Shown piece by piece: positions 1-7,630 of a stretch of 64,000 nt of DNA. The stretch is from contig NZ_AP014648.1 of assembly GCF_000828475.1 (NCBI RefSeq), positions 558,001 to 622,000 of the forward strand. The letters are read 5' to 3'. The DNA is from Methyloceanibacter caenitepidi. Its GTDB lineage: Bacteria; Pseudomonadota; Alphaproteobacteria; Rhizobiales; Methyloligellaceae. Position 1 is the first letter of the stretch. Each line of letters starts with the position of its first letter. The translations under genes and the position numbers were made by a program. The notes under the pieces are model-generated. The model was not told the DNA's origin. It saw only the letters and a list, made by a program, of their open reading frames with translations, and searched no databases.

Positions 1-1
1 C

Positions 2-229
2 ATCGACATGAAAAAGCAGATCCTCCGGTCCCATAACCCGGTCAAGCTGGATATGCCTTCCGGGACCGTCAGGGCCAACGCCATGACGCTCTATTCGGAC
101 AAGAACGAGATCGTCTTTCGCGGGAAGGTGGCCGTTCATCTGAAGCCGCGAAAGGGTAAGGCCGCGGCGCCGGCAACCCAGCCGTCCGCCGCCGTCCCGG
201 CCGAGACGCAGGCTGGGCCGGCACAATGA
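2..229 (+). CDS. lptC: LPS export periplasmic protein LptC, C-terminal end (partial)
   Basis: The reading frame is open to the left window edge, so only the last ~75 residues are present. LptC is the membrane-anchored periplasmic link that passes LPS from LptB2FG to LptA. The fragment has the beta-jellyroll style of the family end (a DMPSGTVRA / NEIVFRGKVAVHL pattern) and then an Ala/Pro-rich tail. Its stop overlaps the lptA start as ATGA, the usual lptC-lptA coupling. Assignment rests mostly on this position directly before lptA and lptB. Confidence 0.75.
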   Translation: MDMKKQILRSHNPVKLDMPSGTVRANAMTLYSDKNEIVFRGKVAVHLKPRKGKAAAPATQPSAAVPAETQAGPAQ

Positions 230-984
230 GACTGGCGTCCGTCATTTGGATCCCGGTGGCCGTCGCGGTCCTTTTGGGAGCGTTTTCGCCAGGCCCGGCA
301 CGCACCGAGGAGGTCAAGAGCGCCTTCAAGGGCCTTTCCAAGAACTCGGACAAGCCGATCGACATCTTGGCCGACACGCTCACGGTCTATGACGAGAAGA
401 AGCTCGCCGTCTTCAAGGGAAATGTGCGGGCAAGCCAGGGCTCGTCCACCCTGCGGGCGGCTCAGCTCGACGTCCATTATATCGGCGGGGCAAACAAGCT
501 GACCGGACAAGGAGAGCCGCAGCAGACTACGCTGCAAGCTCAGCCCACGGCCGCGGGGGACTCCGGCCCCGACGGACAGATCGAGAAGATCGAGGCACGC
601 GGCAGCGTCGTGATCACCGGCGAGGACAATCAGACGACGACCTGCGACCATCTTGTCTACGACGTTCCCACCCAGAAGGTCACGGTGACAGGGAACGTGG
701 TCATCAATAGCGAGGAAGATCAGACGACCACCAGCGATTGGGCCATTTACGATGTGGCCGGGCAGAAGGCCGTCGTCGGCGGCAATGTGGTACTGTCCCA
801 AGGGCAGAACGTGCTAAAGGGTGACCGGCTCAATATCGACCTGGCCACGGGCGAGAGCCGGTTCGAGAACACCGGCACGACACAGGATGGCAGCCGCCGA
901 ATCCGCGCTTTGCTTCTCCCGAAGGAGGAGAAGAAGAAGCCCGGCAAGGAGAAGAAGAAAGCAAAAGAGGCCCCGCAGCCCTGA
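226..984 (+). CDS. lptA: LPS transport periplasmic protein LptA (OstA-like)
   Basis: 252 residues. An N-terminal hydrophobic segment ending near residue 26 (FSPGPARTEE) looks like a Sec signal peptide, placing the mature protein in the periplasm. The body carries repeated OstA/LptA units: DILADTLTVYDEKKLAVFKGNVRA, then two similar stretches around residues 125-180 with a GNVVINSEEDQ pattern. LptA polymerises into the bridge that carries LPS across the periplasm. The C-terminus is very lysine-rich (about residues 232-250). It overlaps lptC by 4 bp and is followed 174 bp later by lptB, so the three probably form one LPS-transport unit. Confidence 0.88.
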   Translation: MRLASVIWIPVAVAVLLGAFSPGPARTEEVKSAFKGLSKNSDKPIDILADTLTVYDEKKLAVFKGNVRASQGSSTLRAAQLDVHYIGGANKLTGQGEPQQTTLQAQPTAAGDSGPDGQIEKIEARGSVVITGEDNQTTTCDHLVYDVPTQKVTVTGNVVINSEEDQTTTSDWAIYDVAGQKAVVGGNVVLSQGQNVLKGDRLNIDLATGESRFENTGTTQDGSRRIRALLLPKEEKKKPGKEKKKAKEAPQP

Positions 985-1158
985 CCCTAGGCAGGTTCCT
1001 CGGTTGGCCGGCGTCGCCACGGTGCGCCGCCGGATCGCGCCTGCGCTCATTGCGCGCGTCCGTGTGCCGCGCCGCACCGCGGCCGTGATTGGCGCAGAAT
1101 TGGAATGTCAGGGATTTCTGCAGGTATTCTGCGTACACTTTAGCCGGCATTAACGGCG

Positions 1159-2298
1159 GTGCAGTTCAACCAAAGGGTGACACGAGCATTGGGCAAGGTG
1201 GTCTCGATACCGGGACAAGGAGCGGTTTCCGCTCCTCAAGGCGCGTCCGCGGGGGCGCAGCCTGGGCACGCGCCGCGTAACGACTCGGGACGCGCGAATG
1301 CACCCGTGCAGTCCGACCCGCGAAGCCATCCGAGCCAGCCCGCGCATCCGAGTCAGCCCGTCATGCCAAGCCCAGCGCCGCGCCCTACCACGCCGGCACC
1401 CCATGGGCAGCCTGCGCCGCAGCGGCAGCCGGCCGCGCAGCCTGCCCCGCAGCCTCACCGGGTTCCGCCGGGCCGGCCTATGCCGCCGGGGCAGCCCGTG
1501 CCGCCACCGCTGCCGCAGGAGCCGCATGCCCGACAGGCTCAGGCCGCGGCGCCGCAAGGGCTGCATGAACCGGGCGAGGGATGGCTCACGATCCGTTCCA
1601 TTGTGAAAAGCTTCAAAAAGCGAACCGTCGTCCGCGGTGTCAGCCTCGATGTCCAGCGCGGCGAAGCGGTGGGGTTGCTCGGCCCGAACGGCGCGGGCAA
1701 GACCACGACATTCTACATGATTACGGGGCTCATTCCGGCGGACGAGGGCTCGATCAAGATCGACGGGCAGGACGTCACGCGGCTGCCGATGTATCGCCGC
1801 GCGCGCCTCGGGATCGGCTATCTGCCGCAGGAAGCGTCGATCTTTCGAGGATTGACGGTCGAGGAGAACATTCTCGCCGTTTTGGAAGCGGTGGAGCCGA
1901 ACAAGAAGGCGCGCCGCGAGCAGCTGGATGCCCTGCTCGAAGAATTCCGGATCACGCGGCTTCGGAAGTCTCCCTCGATGCGCTTATCGGGTGGTGAGCG
2001 ACGCCGCGTCGAGATCGCGCGCGCCCTTGCCACGCGTCCCTCCTACATGCTGCTCGACGAGCCCTTCGCAGGCATCGACCCCATCGCAGTCAACGATATC
2101 CGTGCGCTCGTTCGGCATCTCACCCAGCGCGGTATCGGCGTCCTGATCACGGATCACAATGTTCGCGAGACGCTCGACCTCGTGGGTCGGGCCTATATTA
2201 TTCACGATGGAACAGTTTTGACCCACGGAACCACCCACGAGATCGTCAACAACGAAGACGTCAGACGCGTCTATCTGGGTGACGATTTCAAAATTTGA
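1159..2298 (+). CDS. lptB: LPS export ABC transporter ATPase LptB with Pro/Gln-rich N-terminal extension
   Basis: The ATPase domain is at about residues 139-379. It has a Walker A GPNGAGKTT at 175-183, a signature LSGGERRR starting at 276, a Walker B LLLDEPFAG, and the family hallmark IGYLPQEASIFRGLTV. LptB powers LPS extraction from the inner membrane with LptF and LptG. Roughly the first 138 residues are low-complexity Pro/Gln/Ala/His sequence. The predicted start is GTG with no obvious ribosome-binding site, so the true start could lie further in; long N-terminal extensions are known in some Hyphomicrobiales LptB proteins. rpoN follows 26 bp downstream. Confidence 0.9.
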   Translation: MQFNQRVTRALGKVVSIPGQGAVSAPQGASAGAQPGHAPRNDSGRANAPVQSDPRSHPSQPAHPSQPVMPSPAPRPTTPAPHGQPAPQRQPAAQPAPQPHRVPPGRPMPPGQPVPPPLPQEPHARQAQAAAPQGLHEPGEGWLTIRSIVKSFKKRTVVRGVSLDVQRGEAVGLLGPNGAGKTTTFYMITGLIPADEGSIKIDGQDVTRLPMYRRARLGIGYLPQEASIFRGLTVEENILAVLEAVEPNKKARREQLDALLEEFRITRLRKSPSMRLSGGERRRVEIARALATRPSYMLLDEPFAGIDPIAVNDIRALVRHLTQRGIGVLITDHNVRETLDLVGRAYIIHDGTVLTHGTTHEIVNNEDVRRVYLGDDFKI

Positions 2299-2324
2299 GT
2301 CTGTGATCGCGAGTGAATTCGTAG

Positions 2325-3866
2325 ATGGCGATCAACGCAAAGCTCGAAATGCGCCAGACCCAGAGTCTGGTCATGACGCCTCAGTTGCAGCAGGCCATCA
2401 AGCTCCTGCAACTGTCGAACATGGAGCTGAGCGCTTTTGTGGAGGGTGAGCTCGAACGCAACCCGTTGCTCGAGCGGGGCGATGGTGACGGTTCTTCTAG
2501 TCAGCCTACCGAGGATAATCCTGCCGAACGGTCGGATGAGAAAAGCGACGGCGCGGCGGACGCGCGGGATTCCGACAATTGGGTCGATCTTGAGTCCGGC
2601 GGCGACAACAACCGGACGGAGGACCTCGACGCCGATCCGCGCGACATGTTTCCCGACTCGGAGGATTTCGTTCCGGGCGCCGTGATGGACAGCGGCTGGA
2701 GCGGCCTGACGCATTCCGGGCCTGGCGTGTCCGAAGATAGCGCCGACCTCGAAGCTTATGTGGCCGAGGAAAAGACGTTGCGGCTCCATCTGTCGGAACA
2801 GTTGACGCTCGCTTTCGCCGATCCCGCGAAACGCATGATCGGCCAGCACATCATCGATATGACGGATGAAGCCGGTTATCTGCGCGGCGAGCTGGACCTG
2901 CTCGCCGACCAGCTCGGAGCGCCACTCGATCTGATCGAAGAAACGCTTCGGCAGATGCAGGGCTTCGATCCCTGCGGAGTCTTCGCACGCGACCTGCGCG
3001 ATTGTCTTACGCTCCAGCTAAAGGAGCAGGACCGATGCGATCCCGCCATGGCCGCGCTCATCGACAACCTGCACCTGCTTGCTGCCCACGACCTCGTCGC
3101 CTTGAAGCGCGCCACGGGCGTCAGCGACGAGGATCTCCGGGATATGATCGCCGAGGTGAAGCGGCTTAATCCGAAGCCCGGCCTGGAGTTCGGTGCGACA
3201 CCCGCGCAGCCCATCGTGCCGGATGTGCTGCTCCGGACCTTGCCGGACGGCAGCTATCACGTGGAACTCAATTCGGACACGCTGCCGCGCGTCCTCGTCA
3301 ACCAGACCTATTATGCGAAGGTCACCAAGGGTCCGCTCGCCAAGGACGACAAGAGCTACCTTGTCGATTGTCTGCAGACTGCAAACTGGCTGGTCAAAAG
3401 CCTCGACCAGCGGGCGCGCACCATCCTGAAAGTGTCCCAGGAAATCGTCCGTCAGCAGGACGCGTTCTTCACCTACGGCGTCCGGCACTTGCGGCCACTC
3501 AACCTCAAGACCGTCGCCGATGCGATTTCGATGCACGAATCGACGGTGAGCCGCGTGACGGCCAACAAGTACATGGCGACGAATCGCGGTCTGTTTGAGC
3601 TGAAATACTTCTTCACGTCCGCGATCGCCGCCACCGGCGAGGGCGATTTCCATTCTTCGGAAGCCGTGCGGCACAGGATTCGCGAAATGATCGACGCGGA
3701 GCCTGCGGAAGACGTGTTGTCCGACGACAAGATTGTCGAGCGCCTCAAGGTCGACGGAATCGATATCGCGCGCCGTACCGTTGCAAAATACCGCGAGGCG
3801 TTGGGTATCCCGTCCTCGGTCCAGCGCCGGCGACAGAAGCGTATGGCGTTGGCGGCAAGCGCCTAG
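2325..3866 (+). CDS. rpoN: RNA polymerase sigma-54 factor RpoN
   Basis: 513 residues, normal for the family. The Gln/Leu-rich activator-interacting region I is at residues 1-50 (MRQTQSLVMTPQLQQAIKLL). An acidic region II follows (about 60-120), then the core-binding domain, then the DNA-binding end with the diagnostic RpoN box (ARRTVAKYRE, about residues 482-491). Sigma-54 directs activator-dependent transcription of nitrogen and other genes from -24/-12 promoters. It sits between lptB and ptsN, the standard alphaproteobacterial order, although the usual hpf gene is missing after it. Confidence 0.97.
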   Translation: MAINAKLEMRQTQSLVMTPQLQQAIKLLQLSNMELSAFVEGELERNPLLERGDGDGSSSQPTEDNPAERSDEKSDGAADARDSDNWVDLESGGDNNRTEDLDADPRDMFPDSEDFVPGAVMDSGWSGLTHSGPGVSEDSADLEAYVAEEKTLRLHLSEQLTLAFADPAKRMIGQHIIDMTDEAGYLRGELDLLADQLGAPLDLIEETLRQMQGFDPCGVFARDLRDCLTLQLKEQDRCDPAMAALIDNLHLLAAHDLVALKRATGVSDEDLRDMIAEVKRLNPKPGLEFGATPAQPIVPDVLLRTLPDGSYHVELNSDTLPRVLVNQTYYAKVTKGPLAKDDKSYLVDCLQTANWLVKSLDQRARTILKVSQEIVRQQDAFFTYGVRHLRPLNLKTVADAISMHESTVSRVTANKYMATNRGLFELKYFFTSAIAATGEGDFHSSEAVRHRIREMIDAEPAEDVLSDDKIVERLKVDGIDIARRTVAKYREALGIPSSVQRRRQKRMALAASA

Positions 3867-4286
3867 CGGGCGGACTTTTCGACATTTATGGAGGATTGGA
3901 TTTGACACCCTCCAAGCTCAGAGCTAGCTTCCGGCCTCCGCTACAGAGGCCTATGTTGTTTGGGCCGGGACGTATAGATCCCGATGCTGGCCTCGCTTCT
4001 TGTGGAATTGGTGCCGGATGGTGCGCCGCCGCAAGACTTGAGCGGGTCGCTAACGGGAAAAACAGCGCAGCCAGTTACCAGATAGACTTCCAGAACTCGT
4101 CAGAAGCGTTCCGCGTTTTCGGATAGATTTGCGTTCTATAGCGACGCCCGGCGGTCTCGGGCCCCGGGCGAGGCGCGCGAGACACAAACGAATGGCCCGC
4201 GCGTGCGGGTTGGAACACACGCGCAACGAAAATTGTTTGTTGGTCGATGTCGACCGTGCCGGATCGGAGGCACACAGGTAATCAAA
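3867..4286 (+). other. 420-bp gene-free interval between rpoN and ptsN
   Basis: In most relatives this position holds hpf (ribosome hibernation factor). No frame here encodes a recognisable HPF-like protein. The one plus-strand frame with a ribosome-binding-like GGAGGA (TTG at 3896) gives a 76-residue Arg/Pro/Ser-rich peptide without family features. Visible structure: a stem of GTCTCG (4154-4159) with CGAGAC (4178-4183) around a GC-rich loop, a 14-bp palindrome near 4242, and a GGAGG at 4266-4270 that sits rather far (16 nt) from the ptsN ATG. Confidence 0.6.
4242..4255. promoter_or_regulatory. Perfect 6+6 bp palindrome upstream of ptsN
   Basis: GGTCGA-TG-TCGACC, 31 bp before the ptsN start. 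The symmetry is seen directly; a role as protein-binding site or mRNA hairpin is inference. No regulator can be named. Confidence 0.3.
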
Positions 4287-4754
4287 ATGACCCTAGCTGA
4301 TTTCATTGCGCCCGACGCCGTACTGCCCTCGCTCCACGTCGCGGATAAGAAGCAGCTTCTGGCTGCCCTTTCGGCGCGTGCCTCGGAGCTATGCGGCCTC
4401 CAGGAACGGGATATCTTCGATGTTCTGTTGCAGCGGGAGCGCCTCGGATCGACGGGGCTTGGTCAGGGCGTCGCGATTCCGCATGGCAAAATGCCGGGCC
4501 TGAACAGGATTGTCGGCATGTTCGCGCGGCTTGCCGAGCCAATCGACTTCGATGCGGCCGACGCCGAGCCCGTGACAATTGTTGTGCTGCTCTTGGCGCC
4601 GGAGGGCGCGGGCGCGGACCATCTGAAGGCCCTGGCGCGCATTTCGCGTCTGCTGCGCGATCGACCGTCGGTACAGAAGTTACAGTCCAGCACCGACGCC
4701 GAGGCGCTCTATGCTGTGCTGACCCAGGACGACACGGCGTCTCACGCTGCGTAA
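4287..4754 (+). CDS. ptsN: PTS nitrogen-regulatory EIIA component (EIIA-Ntr)
   Basis: 155 residues. The start is ATG at 4287, where the EIIA-Ntr fold begins (MTLADFIAPDAVLPSLHV); the frame is open further upstream but that part is unlike the family. The phosphorylated histidine is His66 in GVAIPHGKMPGL. EIIA-Ntr receives phosphate from EI-Ntr via an HPr-type carrier and regulates potassium transport, phosphate sensing and other targets rather than importing sugar. The HPr encoded at 43014-43331 is a plausible partner; ptsP is not in this window. Confidence 0.93.
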   Translation: MTLADFIAPDAVLPSLHVADKKQLLAALSARASELCGLQERDIFDVLLQRERLGSTGLGQGVAIPHGKMPGLNRIVGMFARLAEPIDFDAADAEPVTIVVLLLAPEGAGADHLKALARISRLLRDRPSVQKLQSSTDAEALYAVLTQDDTASHAA

Positions 4755-4800
4755 CGGCCGCTGCGCGCGTCCAGCAAACGCTGCAAGTTCATTTTCAGTA

Positions 4801-5067
4801 TTAGTGAACGCTCAAGGGAACGAGGTCATTCTCGATCGCGTTGGCGATCGCTGCGTTGCGGCTGTCCGTTAGCGCGATCGGCGTTCCGTCGGCGCCCAAC
4901 ACGGCGAACAGATCGATCCCCTCCGGCGTATCGTCGAGAGCCGGAAACAGCCGCTCCGCATCGTCGAAATCGACCTGCTTGATATACGCGACTTCGCCTT
5001 CCCCAAGCAGAGCAAGCTCCTTGGGGCTCATCGCGATCTCGGTCTCGTCGTCTTGGTGCTTATTCAT
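4801..5067 (-). CDS. DUF1150 family protein
   Basis: 88 residues from the ATG at 5067; a TTG five codons upstream is possible but poorer. Recognisable DUF1150 pattern: MSPKELALLGEGEVAYIKQV, then a central DLFAVLGADGTPIALTDSR and an ENDLVPLSVH end. Function is not known. It lies 20 bp behind the hsp20 gene on the same strand, an arrangement common in Hyphomicrobiales, so it is likely co-transcribed with the heat-shock gene. Confidence 0.8.
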   Translation of the reverse strand: MNKHQDDETEIAMSPKELALLGEGEVAYIKQVDFDDAERLFPALDDTPEGIDLFAVLGADGTPIALTDSRNAAIANAIENDLVPLSVH

Positions 5068-5087
5068 CGAACTCGTTTCCAAACATC

Positions 5088-5501
5088 TCAGCCAGCGGGC
5101 TTGATCCCGACCTTGAAGGCGCGCGTCTCTCGCGGAAGTCTCTCGAGCTCGACGGCCAGGAGCCCGTTGTCTAACTCCGCTTTACGCACTTCAACGCCGT
5201 TGACAAGTGCAAACGTCCTTTTGAAGCGGCGGCTGGCGAGGCCGCGGTGCAAATAGTCCCTGCTGTCTTCTTCCGGTTTTTCACCGCGGATGTGAAGTGC
5301 TCCGTCTGCGACGCTCACGTCCAATTCTTCCCGGGAGAACCCGGCCACGGCCAGGGTAATCCGCAATCGCTCGGGACGTTGAGCCTCCGCAGGCAGGATT
5401 TCAACGTTGTAGGGCGGATAACCGCCGTCGGCCAGCTTCGTCGCAGCGCCGTTTTGGGCGGCGCCGACGCTGATCCATGGACTGCCGTTGGGACGTGTCA
5501 T
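5088..5501 (-). CDS. Small heat-shock protein, Hsp20 / alpha-crystallin family
   Basis: 137 residues. The alpha-crystallin domain runs from about residue 45 (RLRITLAVAGFSREELDVSV) to about 130, with the GYPPYNVE element in front and GLASRRFKRTFAL in the second half. Hsp20 proteins bind unfolding proteins in the cytoplasm without ATP. The N-terminal arm is short and lacks the DLTPLFRSTVGFD motif of IbpA-type proteins, matching the subfamily usually paired with DUF1150. No clear Shine-Dalgarno precedes the ATG. Confidence 0.9.
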   Translation of the reverse strand: MTRPNGSPWISVGAAQNGAATKLADGGYPPYNVEILPAEAQRPERLRITLAVAGFSREELDVSVADGALHIRGEKPEEDSRDYLHRGLASRRFKRTFALVNGVEVRKAELDNGLLAVELERLPRETRAFKVGIKPAG

Positions 5502-5687
5502 GCACTATCCGGCAAAGGGGCCTATTCTTCCGCCGTCGTCCGACGCGCCGGAAAGTTCCAAGAAATCAACCTCGATATGGGTGTCCGGCGCCTGAATTCA
5601 AGTTCGACGCTCCGGCCTGCGCCTGGCGCCAAACGGTCGCTGTCGACGCTTTTTTTCCCGAAGGGAGGCGTCGGGACGCATGACAAC

Positions 5688-5717
5688 TTGACACACCTAC
5701 CTAGTGATAGGTAGGAT
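5688..5717 (+). promoter_or_regulatory. Promoter with overlapping TetR-type operator for the quinoprotein-relay genes
   Basis: A consensus -35 TTGACA (5688-5693) is followed after 18 bp by a -10-like TAGGAT (5712-5717). Between and over them lies a perfect inverted repeat, CCTACCTA-GTGA-TAGGTAGG (5696-5715), where a bound dimer would block RNA polymerase. A TetR gene closes the same gene run at 7631, so autoregulated repression is the natural inference. Transcription would begin near 5723-5726, almost at the ATG at 5727, which would give a leaderless or nearly leaderless mRNA unless translation starts further in (GTG at 5796). Confidence 0.7.
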
Positions 5718-5726
5718 GCTTTGCAG

Positions 5727-6734
5727 ATGCCGAACGATCTTCACAGCCATCCCACAGGGACCACGGGTGCTCACAGCTGCGGCTGTGGGGTCTATGTGCT
5801 TTCGCGCCGGAATCTGATCCTGGCGGGCCTGGTGATGGCCTCCGCCCCGCTCCTGCGCTATAGCCCTGCATATGCGTCCACCAGCGAAGTGAGCGAAGTC
5901 GCGCCCGGCGTTTTCGTGCATCAGGGACGCTACGAGGTTCAGTCCGCCGCCAATGGCGGGGACATCGCCAATGCGAGTTTCGTCGTAGGATCCGAGGCCG
6001 TCGCCGTCATCGACACGTCGGGCAGCGCCAAGCTCGGCGCTGAGCTGCGCGACGCCATTCGGGCCGTCACCGACAAGCCCATCAAATACGTGATCAACAC
6101 GCACATGCATCCCGACCATGTTTTCGGGAATGCGGCCTTCAACCAGGACAATCCCGAGTTCGTCGGTCACTACAAGCTCGCGCGGGCGCTCGGGACCCGG
6201 AAGGACAGCTATCTCGTCGCCAACGAGCAGATGATCGGTGCCGAAGGCTTCGCCGGCAGCGAGATCATTCTGCCGACGCTCGGCATCAAGGAGCCGACGA
6301 AGCTGGACCTCGGTGATCGGGAGTTGCTGCTGGAGCCGCAGCCCACCGCCCATACCGACAACGATATGATCGTGACGGACCTGAAGACCAATACGCTCTT
6401 CCTGGGCGATCTGCTGTTCTCCGTGCACGTCCCGACCATCGACGGGTCGATCACGGGCTGGCTCGCGGTGCTCGACGAGATGGGGAAGCGGAAGGCGGCC
6501 CGCGTGGTTCCTGGTCATGGACCGAAGACAATGGAACTGCCGCAAGCGCTGGTCCCCGAACAGGAATATCTATCCGCCATTGTGGACGACGTGCGGCGCC
6601 AAATCGCCGAAGGCAAGACGTTGGAGCAGGCGACGAAGACGGCTGGCTTCACTGAAAAAGATGCCTGGAAGCTGTTTGATCAGTATCATGTGCGCAACGT
6701 CACTGCCGCCTACGCCGAACTCGAGTGGGAATAG
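5727..6734 (+). CDS. Tat-exported MBL-fold metallohydrolase, quinoprotein relay system type
   Basis: 335 residues from ATG 5727; TTG 5721 and GTG 5796 are alternatives. Metallo-beta-lactamase fold with the zinc motif THMHPDH (His126 to His131 from ATG 5727), a later TAHTDND, and GDLLFS / VPGHGP metal-ligand segments. A twin-arginine leader (SRRNLILAG) precedes a hydrophobic stretch ending in AYA, so it should be exported folded to the periplasm. It resembles the family named quinoprotein relay system zinc metallohydrolase, found beside SoxYZ-like carriers in PQQ-using bacteria, and that carrier is the next gene. The substrate is unknown. A small CACAGC/GCTGTG hairpin lies at 5772-5787. Confidence 0.75.
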   Translation: MPNDLHSHPTGTTGAHSCGCGVYVLSRRNLILAGLVMASAPLLRYSPAYASTSEVSEVAPGVFVHQGRYEVQSAANGGDIANASFVVGSEAVAVIDTSGSAKLGAELRDAIRAVTDKPIKYVINTHMHPDHVFGNAAFNQDNPEFVGHYKLARALGTRKDSYLVANEQMIGAEGFAGSEIILPTLGIKEPTKLDLGDRELLLEPQPTAHTDNDMIVTDLKTNTLFLGDLLFSVHVPTIDGSITGWLAVLDEMGKRKAARVVPGHGPKTMELPQALVPEQEYLSAIVDDVRRQIAEGKTLEQATKTAGFTEKDAWKLFDQYHVRNVTAAYAELEWE

Positions 6735-6768
6735 CTGAGACCAAAGCGATAAGAGGAAACACAAGGTC

Positions 6769-7596
6769 ATGACACACGCTTTCAACACGCTGAGCCGGAC
6801 GATCTGCGGCGTCGTGCTCGCAGCCAGTATCGGCGCTTCCGCGACCGCACCGGCGTATGCGGAGGAAGATATATGGCCGATCCTGCGAGAGCAGGCCTTC
6901 GGCGACCGTCAGATCGCGGAGGAGGACGGCGCTGTCGTTCTCGAAACCCCTCAGAAGATCGAGGACGCCGCCATTGTGCCGATCACGGTGCGGATCCCGC
7001 CTCACGTAAAAGACAAGGTCAAATCTCTGTCGATCTTCATCGACAAGAATCCGGATCCGAAGGTTGCGACTCTCACATTCGGTCCGGCAGCGGGAACAGG
7101 CGGCGAGCGCAGCTTCGCCACGCGTGTGCGCGTGGACAATTTCTCCCATGCCCGGGCCGTGCTCGAGCTTGAAGACGGCAGCCTACATATGGCGACCAAG
7201 TTTTTGTCCGCCGCCGGAGGATGCGCCGCCATGCAGGCGAAGGATCCGGATGCGGACACAGCCGGAATGGGCAAGACCATCGTCCGCACTTTCCCGCCGG
7301 CGCTGAGCAGCAATCCGATCTGGGGCGGCCAGGTCATGATCAAGCATCCGAACCACAACGGCATGCAGCTCGACATCAACACCGCGAAGTTCATTCCCGC
7401 CCGTTACGTCAAGGAAGTGACCGTCGAGCGGGATGGTGAATTGGTGTTCAAGCTGGATGGGACATTCTCGATTTCGACCAATCCGAATTTCCGCTTCACG
7501 TTTGCGAAGGGCGACAACAATGAGCTCGACGTATCGGTTGTGGATACGGACGGCGAGACGTTCAGCGGGACGAGTAAGCCCCAAGGTGGGTCCTAG
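6769..7596 (+). CDS. Quinoprotein dehydrogenase-associated SoxYZ-like carrier
   Basis: 275 residues with a Sec-type signal peptide (cleavage likely after PAYA, near residue 27). The N-terminal half resembles SoxY (DAAIVPITVRIPP) and ends at a GGCAAM motif whose cysteine corresponds to the SoxY swinging-arm thiol; the C-terminal half resembles SoxZ (IKHPNHNGMQ). The fused SoxY-SoxZ design is typical of carriers linked to PQQ dehydrogenases rather than to thiosulfate oxidation. It lies 34 bp after the metallohydrolase and is probably in the same transcript. The bound intermediate is not known. Confidence 0.78.
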   Translation: MTHAFNTLSRTICGVVLAASIGASATAPAYAEEDIWPILREQAFGDRQIAEEDGAVVLETPQKIEDAAIVPITVRIPPHVKDKVKSLSIFIDKNPDPKVATLTFGPAAGTGGERSFATRVRVDNFSHARAVLELEDGSLHMATKFLSAAGGCAAMQAKDPDADTAGMGKTIVRTFPPALSSNPIWGGQVMIKHPNHNGMQLDINTAKFIPARYVKEVTVERDGELVFKLDGTFSISTNPNFRFTFAKGDNNELDVSVVDTDGETFSGTSKPQGGS

Positions 7597-7630
7597 GACC
7601 AGCGCGGGCAGCGCTGTCGAGGTGCGGCAA

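Noticed and set aside
3896..4126. 76-codon frame after a GGAGGA, considered as a hpf gene
   Set aside because: It has no HPF/RaiA motif and a composition unlike the family; kept only as part of the gap description.
5502..5600. ROSE-type RNA thermometer in front of hsp20
   Set aside because: No anti-Shine-Dalgarno hairpin and not even a clear ribosome-binding site are visible before the ATG at 5501; the case cannot be supported.
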